Positions 47,166-57,290 of a stretch of 64,000 nt of DNA are shown piece by piece. The notes beneath the pieces were generated by a model that did no database searches, was not told the DNA's origin, and worked only from the letters and a program-made list of their open reading frames with translations. Location of the stretch: NCBI GenBank assembly GCA_035048485.1, contig CM068583.1:69359731-69423730 (forward strand). Reading direction: 5' to 3'. Within the stretch, counting starts at the first letter, position 1; every line of letters starts with the position of its first letter. The translations under genes were made by a program, and so were the position numbers. This DNA is from Pteria penguin. Its lineage: Eukaryota > Mollusca > Bivalvia > Pterioida > Pteriidae.

Positions 47166-48803
47166 ATGTTCTTGTGACAAGTTGTGTCTGTTTTTTTCTT
47201 CAAATTATTACATTATTAACGTACATTTCCGTGGTGATTACTGTCATACGGCAGAGTCAGATGCGTTTATCTTTTTCTTTGAGTACTGTAATGTTTGTAC
47301 TGGATATATGCCAAAACGGTTCATGAGGGGTGGAAAAGGGGTAGTAGCAACCCCAGGTGAATTTTGCGGTGTATTCATATCTTTTTGTGCTAAATGTATT
47401 GGGATGAGCTCAGTGAGACATATTCAGAGCAGTTTTCCTTTTGCTGATACATGTACCTCTGTCCTATCAAAAGTTATGGCAGTTTGAACGTGCCATATTT
47501 CGACATTTTCATAGAATTTTTTTTTTTTTGATATAATTCAAGAAAAATTTCGCGACTAAAGCGAAACCAACATTTCTCATATTTTTGGATTTTTTGGTCA
47601 TTTCTTTGTCAGTTTGTTTTATCCAGGGTAGACCTCTTTCTTTCACACCCCTACCCCCTTCCTCGCCCTCCTGATGCTAGTCTCACCCTCATTTCAGTAT
47701 ATAACATAGCTGAGATCTGTTTGAGCAGAATTTTGTCAAAATTAATAACGGTGTTTATTATCAAATTTGTATTATACAACAATATTTTATTGGTGAAAAA
47801 AAAAATCCTGCTCTGGCTCTTCTGGGGAAAAAATTATCTTGCTCCAAGGTTGAGGTAAAAATATAGACTGTTTTGCGTGTTTTGGGAAAAAATGTCATCG
47901 TATTCAAGTTATCTGGGCAAAACTTAGACAATGACATGCAAATGATAGTGTAATTGACAAACTGTATTACATAAGTTCGCTTATTTGTACGTTGAGAAAA
48001 TATAGTGCGGTATAAATTCCGGGGTTTATTTCTTCTAGAAGCCCGATTAAAACTCAATGTAACATGGCAAATGCTTTAAATTTGACTAATAAAGCCATTG
48101 AAGACCAAGTCATATCGTCTAGAGGCAAAACTGATTTTACAAGAATCTTGTAAACCTGAGACGTTGGCAGATGTGTGTGTGGACTGTAAAGGAACGACAA
48201 CTCTGTTTTGGAGATTGCCTAACGGGGGACGGGTCGTGTCGGGTAGATTATTTTCATAGAAAAATACCCATTGAAACACAAGGGGGATTATCTTATAATT
48301 TGTGGATGGATAGGATTGGGCACGTATTGTATTGTATAGATATTTGACACATCATGCAACCAAGGACTATACTGGTACAGTGCCAGTAAGGCCACGCATT
48401 AATATATCCTAGTGAACCCAATATTCGTACACCTAAGGTATATTGCGTCATAGCAACGGAAACTGCGTGTAATTCTGCAAACTCACTTCACTCTCTTATG
48501 AACCATCCAAAGTGCTAGTCATGCAGATATGTAGCAAACTCTGATTAATTTCATTACTAATTTTATTGTAGGAACAACTACATCGCCGTCCATGTTTATT
48601 TATCTGACGTCATACCCTAAATTCGTACACTTATAAAAAATAGGCCACTACTATCACTAAATGTGTTGCTTGTACCAGAAATTGAATAAAATGTTACAAC
48701 AGATAATAATGTTTTATTTGATCTGAAATTAAATGATTATTTTAGAATTTTTATCACAACAATTTGACAAGATTAATGAACAGTTTTGATTTTCTATGAG
48801 CTT
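47166..48803. other. No gene seen
   Basis: A 101-codon frame at 47182-47487 has no motif. The phrase 'attcgtacac' occurs twice (48426 and 48622). It may include the 3' end of the pogo-type element that follows, but no terminal repeat was found. Confidence 0.4.
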
Positions 48804-50540
48804 TTACAATGTGTTACAATGTGGACATAGAAATGCATCTCCTTTCCTGACTACTCTTTCCTTTGTGCAATATATTAAATGAACCCAGTGTGAGCATCTA
48901 TCACAGGCAACCCATTTAGTAAAAATTAAACAATCACTTTGTTTAACTTCTTTTGGAGTGAATTGCTTGCAAACGCAACACTTGTCTTCCTCAGATATTT
49001 CTGTCTCATTTTCAGAATCTGAATTTAAAACAGGTTCATTTTGCGGCACAATTTTACTCGGTCCAGGTTCTTGTGAGTTTGCCAGGCACTTTCTTTTCTT
49101 CTTTTGTTCGGAATTCTTTTTCAGTTTTGATAATTTTCTGTTTTGATGTAAGTTTGTACTTTTTGTAGTTGTTGTTTCCTGATGTTGGATCATTTTTCCC
49201 GAACCTCTTCTTCTGTTATGCAGTGTCCTGATGTTATCTTTGATATGGTTCTCCTATATTTATCTATCTTCTCTGTCTTGATTTTTTTTTTCAAACGGTC
49301 CACCTTAGATTTAAAATAGTCACCAGTCATGTCAGGTTCTTCAACATCATTCGTTTCTATGTTTATGTTACTTTGGTTTCTTTGAATAATTTGTTGACTC
49401 TCGACGTTTTCGTTAATACCTTGCTCAGCTGTTTCGTTATCAAAAGCTGCAGATGGAAGAATGCAAGCTGTGTTGATGGCTTATTGGTCTGAAGGATATA
49501 TACCAGTTTTTCGGAATGCCATGCGAAGGTTTTCTGGGCTGAGTGCTTTGGTGTAGGCTTTACATGCAACCTCACAGATGTTGTTTCTGGTGATGACCGA
49601 TGCCAAGGTCCTGGTTATTTTGGGACACTCATCATTATAAACTCGGTGAAAAGGCCCGTAACATCCAACATCTAACGGTTGAAGGAAGTGGCTTGTGTGG
49701 GCTGGTAAAATGTAAAGAATTATATTATGTTCTCTAGCCCAATCAACTAAACCAACGGAGACATGTGATTTATGACCGTCAAGTATAAGCAAGATGAGAT
49801 GCTCTCCTCTACCTCGAGCGTGAGTTAAAAAGTGGTTCTTAAGGTATTGATGAAATATCACAGAACTGGACCAGCCAGATTCAGATACAGTGCCATCAGT
49901 GCCTGGTGTTCCTCCACTTAACAATTTTTGTCGCATTCTGGTTCTATTCTGCACTACCACATCCCAGAATTGTTGTTGTTGATGATTTCTGTGATGTGAT
50001 TTCTTGCACAGTGCTTGCCCTTCTTCCAGCAACTACAGATGGTGGTGTAATATTTTGCTGAATCCCCTTTTCAACCACATTGAAAATGAGATGTGGCTTA
50101 TCCTGAAAGTTATATTTGGAAATAATTTCCTGCAATTCTTTGAAATACCCTTTGACTGTATCTTCGTTACCAGCCTTTGCTCTCGCAACCTCAAGGCTTC
50201 TTGGTTTAACAAGCTTAAGTTCAGCATCCCATCTGGACATAAACGTCTGATACCACCGCAGAGTTAATGGCTTGTCTTTATCTCTTTTATTTGAAATTGT
50301 CGCAAAATCATTTGCAATATCAACAACTTCGGATCGAGTATAAACATACCCAAGTTGCGTCATTTCTTTCAAATGCTCAACAATACGTGCCTCCTCTTCC
50401 ATATTGAAAACAGGCGTCCTCCCTGATTTAACAACATCAATTGAAATCTTTCCAGGGCACCTGGTCTCATCTCTAGCTTCATTGTGACTGAGTGTTGTTG
50501 TAATGCATTGCAAAGATTTGTAATTCATAAAATGTTGCAA
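48804..50540 (-). pseudogene. Pogo/Tigger-type transposase with C-terminal PHD-like finger, broken
   Basis: Cut-and-paste transposase of the DDE_1 (pogo) type. The first stretch (50540-49944) begins late in the HTH region (GKISIDVVKSGRTP), then has the CENP-B-like segment (DKPLTLRWYQTFMSRW) and HLIFNVVEKG, where the family has NVDEKG. The first catalytic Asp is thus Val. A frameshift near 49950-49990 leads to 50032-49481, with LLILDGHKSH (second Asp), PAHTSHFLQPLDVG (third Asp) and the usual LSPENLRMAFRKTGIYP end. After a stop at 49481 and a shift in an A-run near 49285, 49193-48804 encodes a linker and a finger: CCVCKQF...WVACDRCSHWVH...FLCPHC. No terminal inverted repeats were found. Inactive. 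Confidence 0.85.
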
Positions 50541-50569
50541 AAACTTAAGTTAAAATATATGTCTTTACT

Positions 50570-50971
50570 TTAGCTTACCAGTGGAATTTTGTCAGTCTCC
50601 ATTAATGTGGCCGCTTCTTCCTCCTCCATAGGTTCACAATTTTCAGCATAGCCAAAGAGATAGGACCTTTTCGCAATAGAGTCTATAGGTCTTGGTTTAG
50701 TTGCATTTTTGTAATTGTTATATTCAAATAATGTTGGATGCGGGTTTTCGTCACTTGGGTAGCCATCCACAAAATGTAACGAGCAGACACGATGGTGTTT
50801 TGGTGGGTCATAATTTTCTCTTCGTAAAAGATCGATCCATATTTTGCGTTGTCGGGGAGTTTTTAATTTTGTTGGGAAAGGAAAAAACTTAACATTTTGC
50901 ATATATGGATATCTCTTTCTCTTTTTATCATTAGATGTGCAGCCTGCAGCTGCACAATAGTACCGAGACAT
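50570..50971 (-). CDS. THAP-type zinc-finger exon
   Basis: 133 codons starting at a clear ATG. C6-x4-C11 ... C63-x2-H66 with Trp45 and FPFP (30-33) is the C2CH THAP DNA-binding domain. An acidic stretch (EPMEEEEAA) follows. The frame ends just after a good splice donor (GTAAGC, 50573-50578), and the pogo transposase lies downstream on the same strand. A spliced THAP-pogo fusion is therefore possible. However, the best acceptor (CAG at 50488-50490) would be out of phase. It could also be an independent THAP gene fragment. It lacks disabling mutations, unlike the transposase. Confidence 0.7.
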   Translation of the reverse strand: MSRYYCAAAGCTSNDKKRKRYPYMQNVKFFPFPTKLKTPRQRKIWIDLLRRENYDPPKHHRVCSLHFVDGYPSDENPHPTLFEYNNYKNATKPRPIDSIAKRSYLFGYAENCEPMEEEEAATLMETDKIPLVS

Positions 50972-52372
50972 TTTTATTTACATTTTCTTGTTCGTTGTTA
51001 GGGAAACCGGAAGTGTATAGGGTTTACGTAACGTAGGCGCGATAAATAGTTTATAAAATCCGGGTTTATAACGGTCAAAAGCAGTAACTCGAAAAAGGAC
51101 TAATAGAAATAAGATAAACTATCGCCTCTTCAAGATTTGTCCCTAAAATAGTACACTACGCGATTTTATTTTTTGCATTGCAAATTGTTTTGAACCCGAC
51201 CGTTTTCCACTCGACGAACATAGATCTATCTGAAACATAAATCGCATAGTGCAATATTTTAGGGACTTATCAAATCGTTGTGTGCTGCCTTTATCATTAT
51301 TATTTGAAATTCATGCATTTTAAGGCCGCGATGACCTGGCCAGGGGCGGGCCAGCTAATCTCGAGTAAAAAAGTGCAATTTAAAGTTATTTTCGTGCATA
51401 TCTTCGTTAATTTTGAGTGGACCTCCATAAAACTTTATGATCACTTAAATAAAACATTACGGAGTTGATACCAAAAGTCAAAACTCTTGTGCTTTCAGTA
51501 TTTTTCGTCGATACGTCTTTTTTCGACTTTTGGTGAAATTCATAGTTAACTGCCTTGTTCTTTTTAACGCCGACATAGCGTCCCGAACTTTCTTTACGCC
51601 TGTGGTCATAGATAAACAGTTGAGAACGTGAGATGCACGAATGGTTAGGTGCCGAATATTGGGTATGAACGAAAATAGGGTCATTGGGATAATAGAAAGG
51701 CAGTGACTCCACATACACAGGATTGTGTATGCCTATCCCGATGGCTAAACGTACACAGGGTAAAAAAGAGCCAAAACCGGTTTTGCATATCAGGATTTCA
51801 ACTAATAAACGTACAGTAGCCTTATAGGCCGAGAAAAGGAATATTCACGCTATATCAGTACACAGTACATATATGGCATTATCTTTATTTATTTTCTGAC
51901 TTTTACATTCAATTTGTTTATCTTGCAATATACATGTGTCCATATGATGCTTGTGTAAGCTAAAGACTTATATAGGCAAGTTTAAATCTTTGTGTAAGTA
52001 AACTCTGAAAGATTATAGGTTTTGATTTAATTGCATGATTTACAAAACCAATACATTTGCTTTGGTATGTGTTTTAGTCCTGCACATTTCAGATTGGTCC
52101 ATTCGAGGCATCTGTTGCATCCAATAGATTCACATGCACTTAAGTCTGTGCGGCACAAAAAACAGATCCACGTGACATTTTCCTTTTTTTCTAACATAAT
52201 TTGTTTTCAGCAGATTCCAGCTATCTTTTGTGAAATATTTTTTTTACTGTTTTGAATGTTTAATTCCCCCATGTATGCACGCATATTCTAGTCTCCAGTC
52301 CACATTCACATTTTCGTCATTTTTCATATAGTCTTTAAGCGCTTTTGTATTGTTTGAGATGTCCTCTTATAT
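50972..52372. other. No gene; palindromic MITE-like element at 51133-51277
   Basis: See the inverted repeat entry. The frames at 51407-51718 (minus) and 52031-52255 have no recognised motif. Confidence 0.4.
51133..51277. mobile_element. Small inverted-repeat (MITE-like) element
   Basis: The left arm 51133-51167 ('gatttgtccctaaaatag' ... 'cgcgattt') is the reverse complement of the right arm 51238-51277 ('aaatcgcatagtgcaat' ... 'tagggacttatcaaatc'), with a few mismatches. The total is about 145 bp with no coding. It sits upstream of the THAP exon. Confidence 0.6.
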
Positions 52373-52659
52373 CAGGCGCGGATCCAGCTTTTTTCACCAG
52401 GGGGGGGGGGGGTCCAAAAGTCCGGGGGTCTGGGGGCGAAGCCCTGGTGGGGGGCCAGGGGGCGAAGCCCCCGGAAGCTCCTGGATTTCCACGTTTTAAG
52501 CGCTTGCAAACAATGCGAAATCAATACCCAAAATTGATGGAAAACTATAAACATAAAGACATATGGGAGACATTAAAGACGAAAAATTGGTGGATGTTAG
52601 CCGTTCATTGACACGTTACCAGTTCTAGCCACGAGGAGGCCTCCACAATAGAACCTTTT

Positions 52660-52667
52660 TTTTTTTT

Positions 52668-52706
<39 letters not shown>

Positions 52707-52732
52707 TTTTTTTTTTTTTTTTTTTGTGGTTC
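52660..52732. repeat. Poly-T tract
   Basis: About 70 bp almost all T, downstream of the transposase stop on its strand. It may be a processed-A-like or slippage tract. Confidence 0.9.
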
Positions 52733-52774
52733 TTTTTTATTGAATTGAGTTTGTAACTTCATCTTGTTGTGATT

Positions 52775-55280
52775 CTAATCAAATAAGATACATGACTTGA
52801 ACAATCTTCTCTTATTTTTCCTTGCGAACTCTTCACATATTTCTTTAATGCTAATGTGCATGTCATGGTGAATGTGCATAAGAGCCAGGGCTGCCAACCG
52901 GTCTTCATTCATCGTTGACCTCATGTAGCTTTTTATTCTTCTTAAACCAGAAAAAGAGCGTTCAGCTTCACTGGAGGTCACTGGCAAAGTACAGCCTATG
53001 TGCAATAGTGTTTTAACGTCAGGGAAGATATCGCCATCAGTTATTCTAAATGTTCCGAGCAAACTGTCTGGTCTGTCCTCCTCTTTCATATTTGCACAAG
53101 CCATCCTCCACTCTAATAGCACATACTTAAGGTCATCGGGTTGTACACTTTCCAAGTCCACCCCCCAAAACATCAGGTCATTTGCTAAACGACTAACATC
53201 TGAATCACTTAGTTTGGCCATGTGATCAGGGACCAGCGATAATACTGAATAGCCAGGGCCATCGTCTTTCTTAAACCTACAACTTAATTCTTGATATAAA
53301 TAATCAAGAAAAGGGATTGCAACATTGGCTTTGAAATAATGAGAAGGATCAGTGCCATCACCAACATTGCTTCTTTGTGTTTGTCTCTTATACAATCTTG
53401 GGACCTTTACGTCGATTCCCAACTCATCAGCCATCTTTTTGCTTTCAGTGAACAAACTTTCAAACTGAACATCTATATTTGTGCGCATTTCTTTCACTGT
53501 GGCAACGCGCTGCTCAACTAATGCAAAAGCTTGACAAATATCCAAGTCATGTTTTTGAAGCTTGGCTGCGACTGGCTTTACAATTTCGAGAACGGCCTTA
53601 ACGCACATGAAGGTCACGAGAAAAGAGAAGGATGTCAATGTGGCCAAAATGCCTTGGGCAGTTACTTTGGTCTGGGCATCCCATGCCCAATTGTCCTATA
53701 GGTTTTCGTCCATGCCAGGATTGACAATATACTGCAAACACATTGTAATGCTAACATACATGCTCTTGAATGTATCAAAGCAGGTATGTCTCTCAACCCA
53801 TCTCGTTTTACAAAGACCTACCAGTTTTTTTCGGGTCACCTCTGTTTCTTGCTGGGACAGCACATGCTCAAAGTATCGCTGTCTCTTCGGTGAAGAATCG
53901 AAGAACAGAAACGTAGCATTTATTCCGTCAATCATATTTCTGACTAGTGGAAGTTTGCAAGCGTGTGCAATGCTCAGATTGAGCACATGGCTTTTGCAGT
54001 GAGTATACACAGCCAGTTTATTCAGTTCTTTGATTCTTCCTTGACAACCTTTGTTTTTCTGATGCCATTGAGGCAGCACCGTCATAAGCCTGGCCTCTAA
54101 TTTTATCAACAGACAGACCATTTTCTTGCAAAATTTCGACAATTTTTTCCGAGATCGCTGCTCCGGTGGTACGTTCTAAATGAACAAAGTCAAAAAATTC
54201 TTCCCTAATGATAGGTTCTGATGCTGTTTCATCAAGAAACCTCAAGCACAATGTCAAAACTTCCTGGTTTGCGTATTTGTCCGTCACTTCATCTGCGATG
54301 ATGGAGTAGAATCCTTTACCCCGAAGGCCAAACAGTATTTCTTTACGAATGTTTTGACCAATGATATCGATTATTTCATTTTGAATGCTTTTACTAGTAT
54401 AAGTGGCATTTTTTGGTGATTCTTGTAAATGTTCTGCCAGCTGGTTGTCATGACTTGCTAATAGATTCAAAATAGCTAGGAAGTTACCTTTATTTGACGC
54501 AGTGCTAGTTGAATCGTCTCTGTGTCCACGCAGAGGTATATTTTGTTTCCCGCAAAGCACAACCGTTTCCGTTATCGTTGACAACAGCTGCATGTTTCTG
54601 TCGTACATTTCTTTGTTTTGTTGGCTTATTTTGTAAGGTAGAGTAGTCTTTGGTCTTGCCAAGCTTGATTTAAGAGTCTGATACTCTATACTTGCCGCCT
54701 TATGAAAATCGGAGTTCTCGTGTTTTGCCAACGATCCGTCCTTGCCCACCGCTTTCTTGAAATTTTTGAATGGTTTTGACACAAAATTTTCATAACTTCT
54801 CATACCCATCTGCGGGAAAAGAACACAGATTTTACAAAGGCCACCTTGAAATTTATGGCTTAATATTAGCCATTTGTGTTTTTGCATCCAAGATGCTTGG
54901 AAGTAAAGCTTTTTTTCTTTTTTGTCTTTTCCAACGAAAACAGACTTGAACGGCAAATATTGCTGTGTTTCTGTTTCGAATGTTGCCCCTGCTAATTTCA
55001 CCTTTTCTGAAGGTGATAAAGTGGAGAGAGATATTTCGCCAGTAACAATTTCACCAAAGTCAAACCCAGAAAGTGGCTTACCAGTAGATTCCTCTGACAT
55101 TTCGTGCTCATCTAGACCTTTACTTTGCACATCTTTATCTGGATCGTCTGGTTCATTGGAATCACAGCCTTGAGCAGGAAAGTCATCCGACACTTTCTGT
55201 TTTTTCAAGGGCGGATCCTCCGAGGCAGATACTTGAGAAGAATCGTTTTTCTCATGACAAGATACAAAGTGATTTGGTCT
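52775..55280 (-). pseudogene. hAT transposase (TTF finger, RNase-H-like core, dimerisation domain)
   Basis: 55280-54018: an acidic linker, a TTF-type zinc finger (LYFQASWMQKHKWL...GGLCKICVLFP), then the DUF4371-like core with FYSIIADEVTD (first catalytic Asp) and IRGQAYDGAASM (second Asp). A single-base shift in an A-run near 54050 leads to 54142-53696, with AVYTHCKSHVLNL and CKTRWVERH, the hAT C/W signature. A TAG stop at 53696-53698 is followed in the same frame by 53695-52775, ending in PVTSSEAERSFSGLRRIKSYMRSTMNEDRLAALALMHIH (cited as the motif SEAERSFS, catalytic Glu region and dimerisation domain). Apart from these two lesions it is intact and resembles animal ZMYM/PRKRIR-like hAT proteins. 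It lies in frame with the OTU part upstream. Confidence 0.9.
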
Positions 55281-56171
55281 CTAGTTGATAAGATTTGTAT
55301 TGGACGTATGAGTCCACATAATGAACAAAGGGGGATCGTTTTGTTGTGAAGTCTGAAGAAGAGGACGTATTGTCTGATTATGTATTTCCCTGTTTATTGT
55401 CACATTTTGTATGGACGGAAATATTGTCACAATTCGCCGATTCAAGGCATTTGCAGATGCATAGAGATGGATCAATGACGAATAGTAGCTGTCTTTCACC
55501 GATCGTAATATCTCATTCTGCAGTGATTTTGTCATGTCATGTGACACTCTAGCCTCGTCAGAAATGGTCGTTTCAAGAACATACTGCATATCTGTCCGAT
55601 TGGACGACATGTTGGTGTATGTGTCTTGGCGGAGATACCTACTAGTGTTCATCACTAGCTCGATCATACAACGTACTCGACATTCGACATGTCTGCCTTC
55701 TGAACCAAACAGCGAGTTGGAAATCGACCGAAAAAAACAATTCCCATCCCCTAAAACCTCAGTGGGTATAAGATTTTTATGCGATACGTCATTTGGAAAA
55801 AGTAGCCTGGACTTTGAGTCTTCCCTAACCGACGGCGATAAATCACTTAACTTTACTTTAGTTATAGGCAGAACAGCCTGTATAAGTGATTTCTCTCTGA
55901 TTGATATCTGAAATTTTAATGAATTCCATCCCTCTCTTGCGGCTTTGGATAGAATTGAATGAACTGATTCCCAACGCTTTATTTCATCCATTTGCAAGTT
56001 GCGGTTTAGCCAGTCAACAAACTGAAGACAAACTGAACAAAAGATAGCATGTGTTTGGCGTAGCTTACTGTGCAGCTGCAAAGCGACATCTATGTTAAGA
56101 ACCAATATGTTATTCAGTATCAAAATTAGCACGTGTTCGGCGTAGCTTTCTGTGCAGTTGCGAAGCGACAC
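55281..56171 (-). pseudogene. OTU cysteine-protease domain, N-terminal part of the hAT protein
   Basis: Residues 142-145 of this frame are DGNC, with context LGDGNCFFRSIS: the OTU catalytic Asp and Cys. The domain continues with REIHNQTIRPLL and PPLFIMWTHTSNTNLIN. Then comes TAG (55281-55283), and directly after it, in the same frame, RPNHFVSC with the His expected for the OTU active site. The stop lies where a Trp would fit. OTU proteins remove ubiquitin or related modifiers. The 24 codons after the TAG lead without a break into the hAT transposase. The first ~45 codons come from an 82-bp duplication, so the true start may be Met61 (MDEIKRW). Confidence 0.8.
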
Positions 56172-56209
56172 CTATGTTAAGAAGCAATCCGTTATTTAGT
56201 ATCAAAGTC
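56046..56209. repeat. 82-bp tandem duplication at the OTU 5' end
   Basis: 56046-56127 and 56128-56209 match imperfectly ('catgtgtttggcgtagctt' / 'cacgtgttcggcgtagctt'; 'tatgttaagaaccaat' / 'tatgttaagaagcaat'). It supplies the upstream ATG at 56171. Confidence 0.85.
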
Positions 56210-56650
56210 GAAATGGGAAAAGCAATAGTTGCGAACCTTGGCGTACACATATTGCCACAAACAATGTAAAGTAATCGAAAATATTGAAATGAAAATCACT
56301 AAGTTACGTTTTGTTAAGTTTAATATAATAAATTAATGTACAAACCCATAGACCGTGGAACCTCCATTTTAAGGTACTTTAAAATATTTATCTAATAATA
56401 CTTCTTTATAATCGTAAAACATTGAAGTTGGCAACAATAACATATTTGGATCCAAGCATGAATATGCTTATGGAAAGTAGAGTAATATAAGGCATTGCAC
56501 TGATAAAAGTAACTTGTTATCATAAATATCAATTTAATGTGTATACATGTATTTGTTGATGTATCCTCTCATACAAGTTTTATGTATTTGGCGAGCGAAA
56601 GCGAGCCGGAAAAAATCCATATGAAACAAAGTGACCTCATATCGTATTTG
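56210..56650. other. Transposon 5' region, no gene
   Basis: Non-coding part of the hAT element upstream of its ORF on the minus strand. Confidence 0.45.
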
Positions 56651-56727
56651 GACCCCCCCTGAGATCTGTCAGAGGTGGAGACCATGGTCCATGGACCCCA
56701 CCTCTTGAAAATCTCAGGGGGGTCCGG
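56651..56727. repeat. Perfect-type hairpin near hAT end
   Basis: The left arm 'ggacccccc' 'ctgagat' ... 'gaggtgg' and the right arm 'ccacctc' ... 'atctcag' 'gggggtcc' form an inverted repeat with a loop containing 'accatggt'. It is followed by C/G runs up to the terminal repeat. Confidence 0.8.
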
Positions 56728-57138
56728 ACCCCCGGTCCCCCCCTCTGGATCCGCGCATGTATATAATTGAACAAACTCTCTTTTTTCGTAGCTCTTTAGA
56801 TATTCATCAATGCCGTTATATGACTTAAGTGAAAGCCCAACTTTTAGTTCACGATCTTCATCCATCGTGTCCATTGTAACAAGTCATATGAACTCTCAGT
56901 ATACTGTGTATAAGTACTACTCAGTAAAAAGAAAAAGAGAACAAATCGTTTAATTATTGTGTCATTGACTGAACATTGGTCACTGAGTATGAGCTGCGAC
57001 TGGTAAGGCTTTTTTTTTACCCTGTGAACTTTAGCCATGGGGATAGTCATACACAACCCTGTGTACGGGGAGTCACTGCCTAATAGAAAAGCAAGTACGA
57101 GTTACGTCACGTCGAAACTATCTTCTTCTGTGATCTTA

Positions 57139-57149
57139 CCCCCCCCCCC

Positions 57150-57180
<31 letters not shown>

Positions 57181-57201
57181 ACACACACACACCTCAAAAA
57201 A

Positions 57202-57264
<63 letters not shown>

Positions 57265-57290
57265 ATAATAATAATAATAATTCTAATGTC
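57139..57290. repeat. Low-complexity: C-run, (CA)n, (AAT)n
   Basis: About 28 C, then about 13 CA, then more than 20 AAT/AATA triplets. Frames of poly-Pro, poly-His/Thr, poly-Asn or poly-Leu here are artefacts. Confidence 0.97.

Larger units (their letters stand above)
52373..56759 (-). mobile_element. hAT transposon encoding an OTU domain (whole element)
   Basis: Matching ends: CAGGCGCGGATCCAG at 52373-52387 and its near reverse complement CTGGATCCGCGCATG at 56745-56759, each followed inward by G/C-rich runs. Between them lies one broken minus-strand frame (52775-56171). hAT ends usually begin with CAG, as here. The flanking 8 bp (tcttatat left, tatataat right) are not a convincing target duplication, so the exact boundaries are provisional. 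Confidence 0.6.

Noticed and set aside
47182..47487. 101-codon Phe/Cys-rich ORF
   Set aside because: No recognisable domain, T-rich composition and no supporting context.
52345..52611. Gly-rich 88-codon plus-strand protein
   Set aside because: It covers the G-rich subterminal part of the hAT transposon.
52365..56767. 8-bp target-site duplication of the hAT element
   Set aside because: The left (tcttatat) and right (tatataat) flanks agree at only about half of the positions.
56569..56874. 101-codon minus-strand ORF
   Set aside because: Half of it is the transposon end and hairpin; no motif in the rest.
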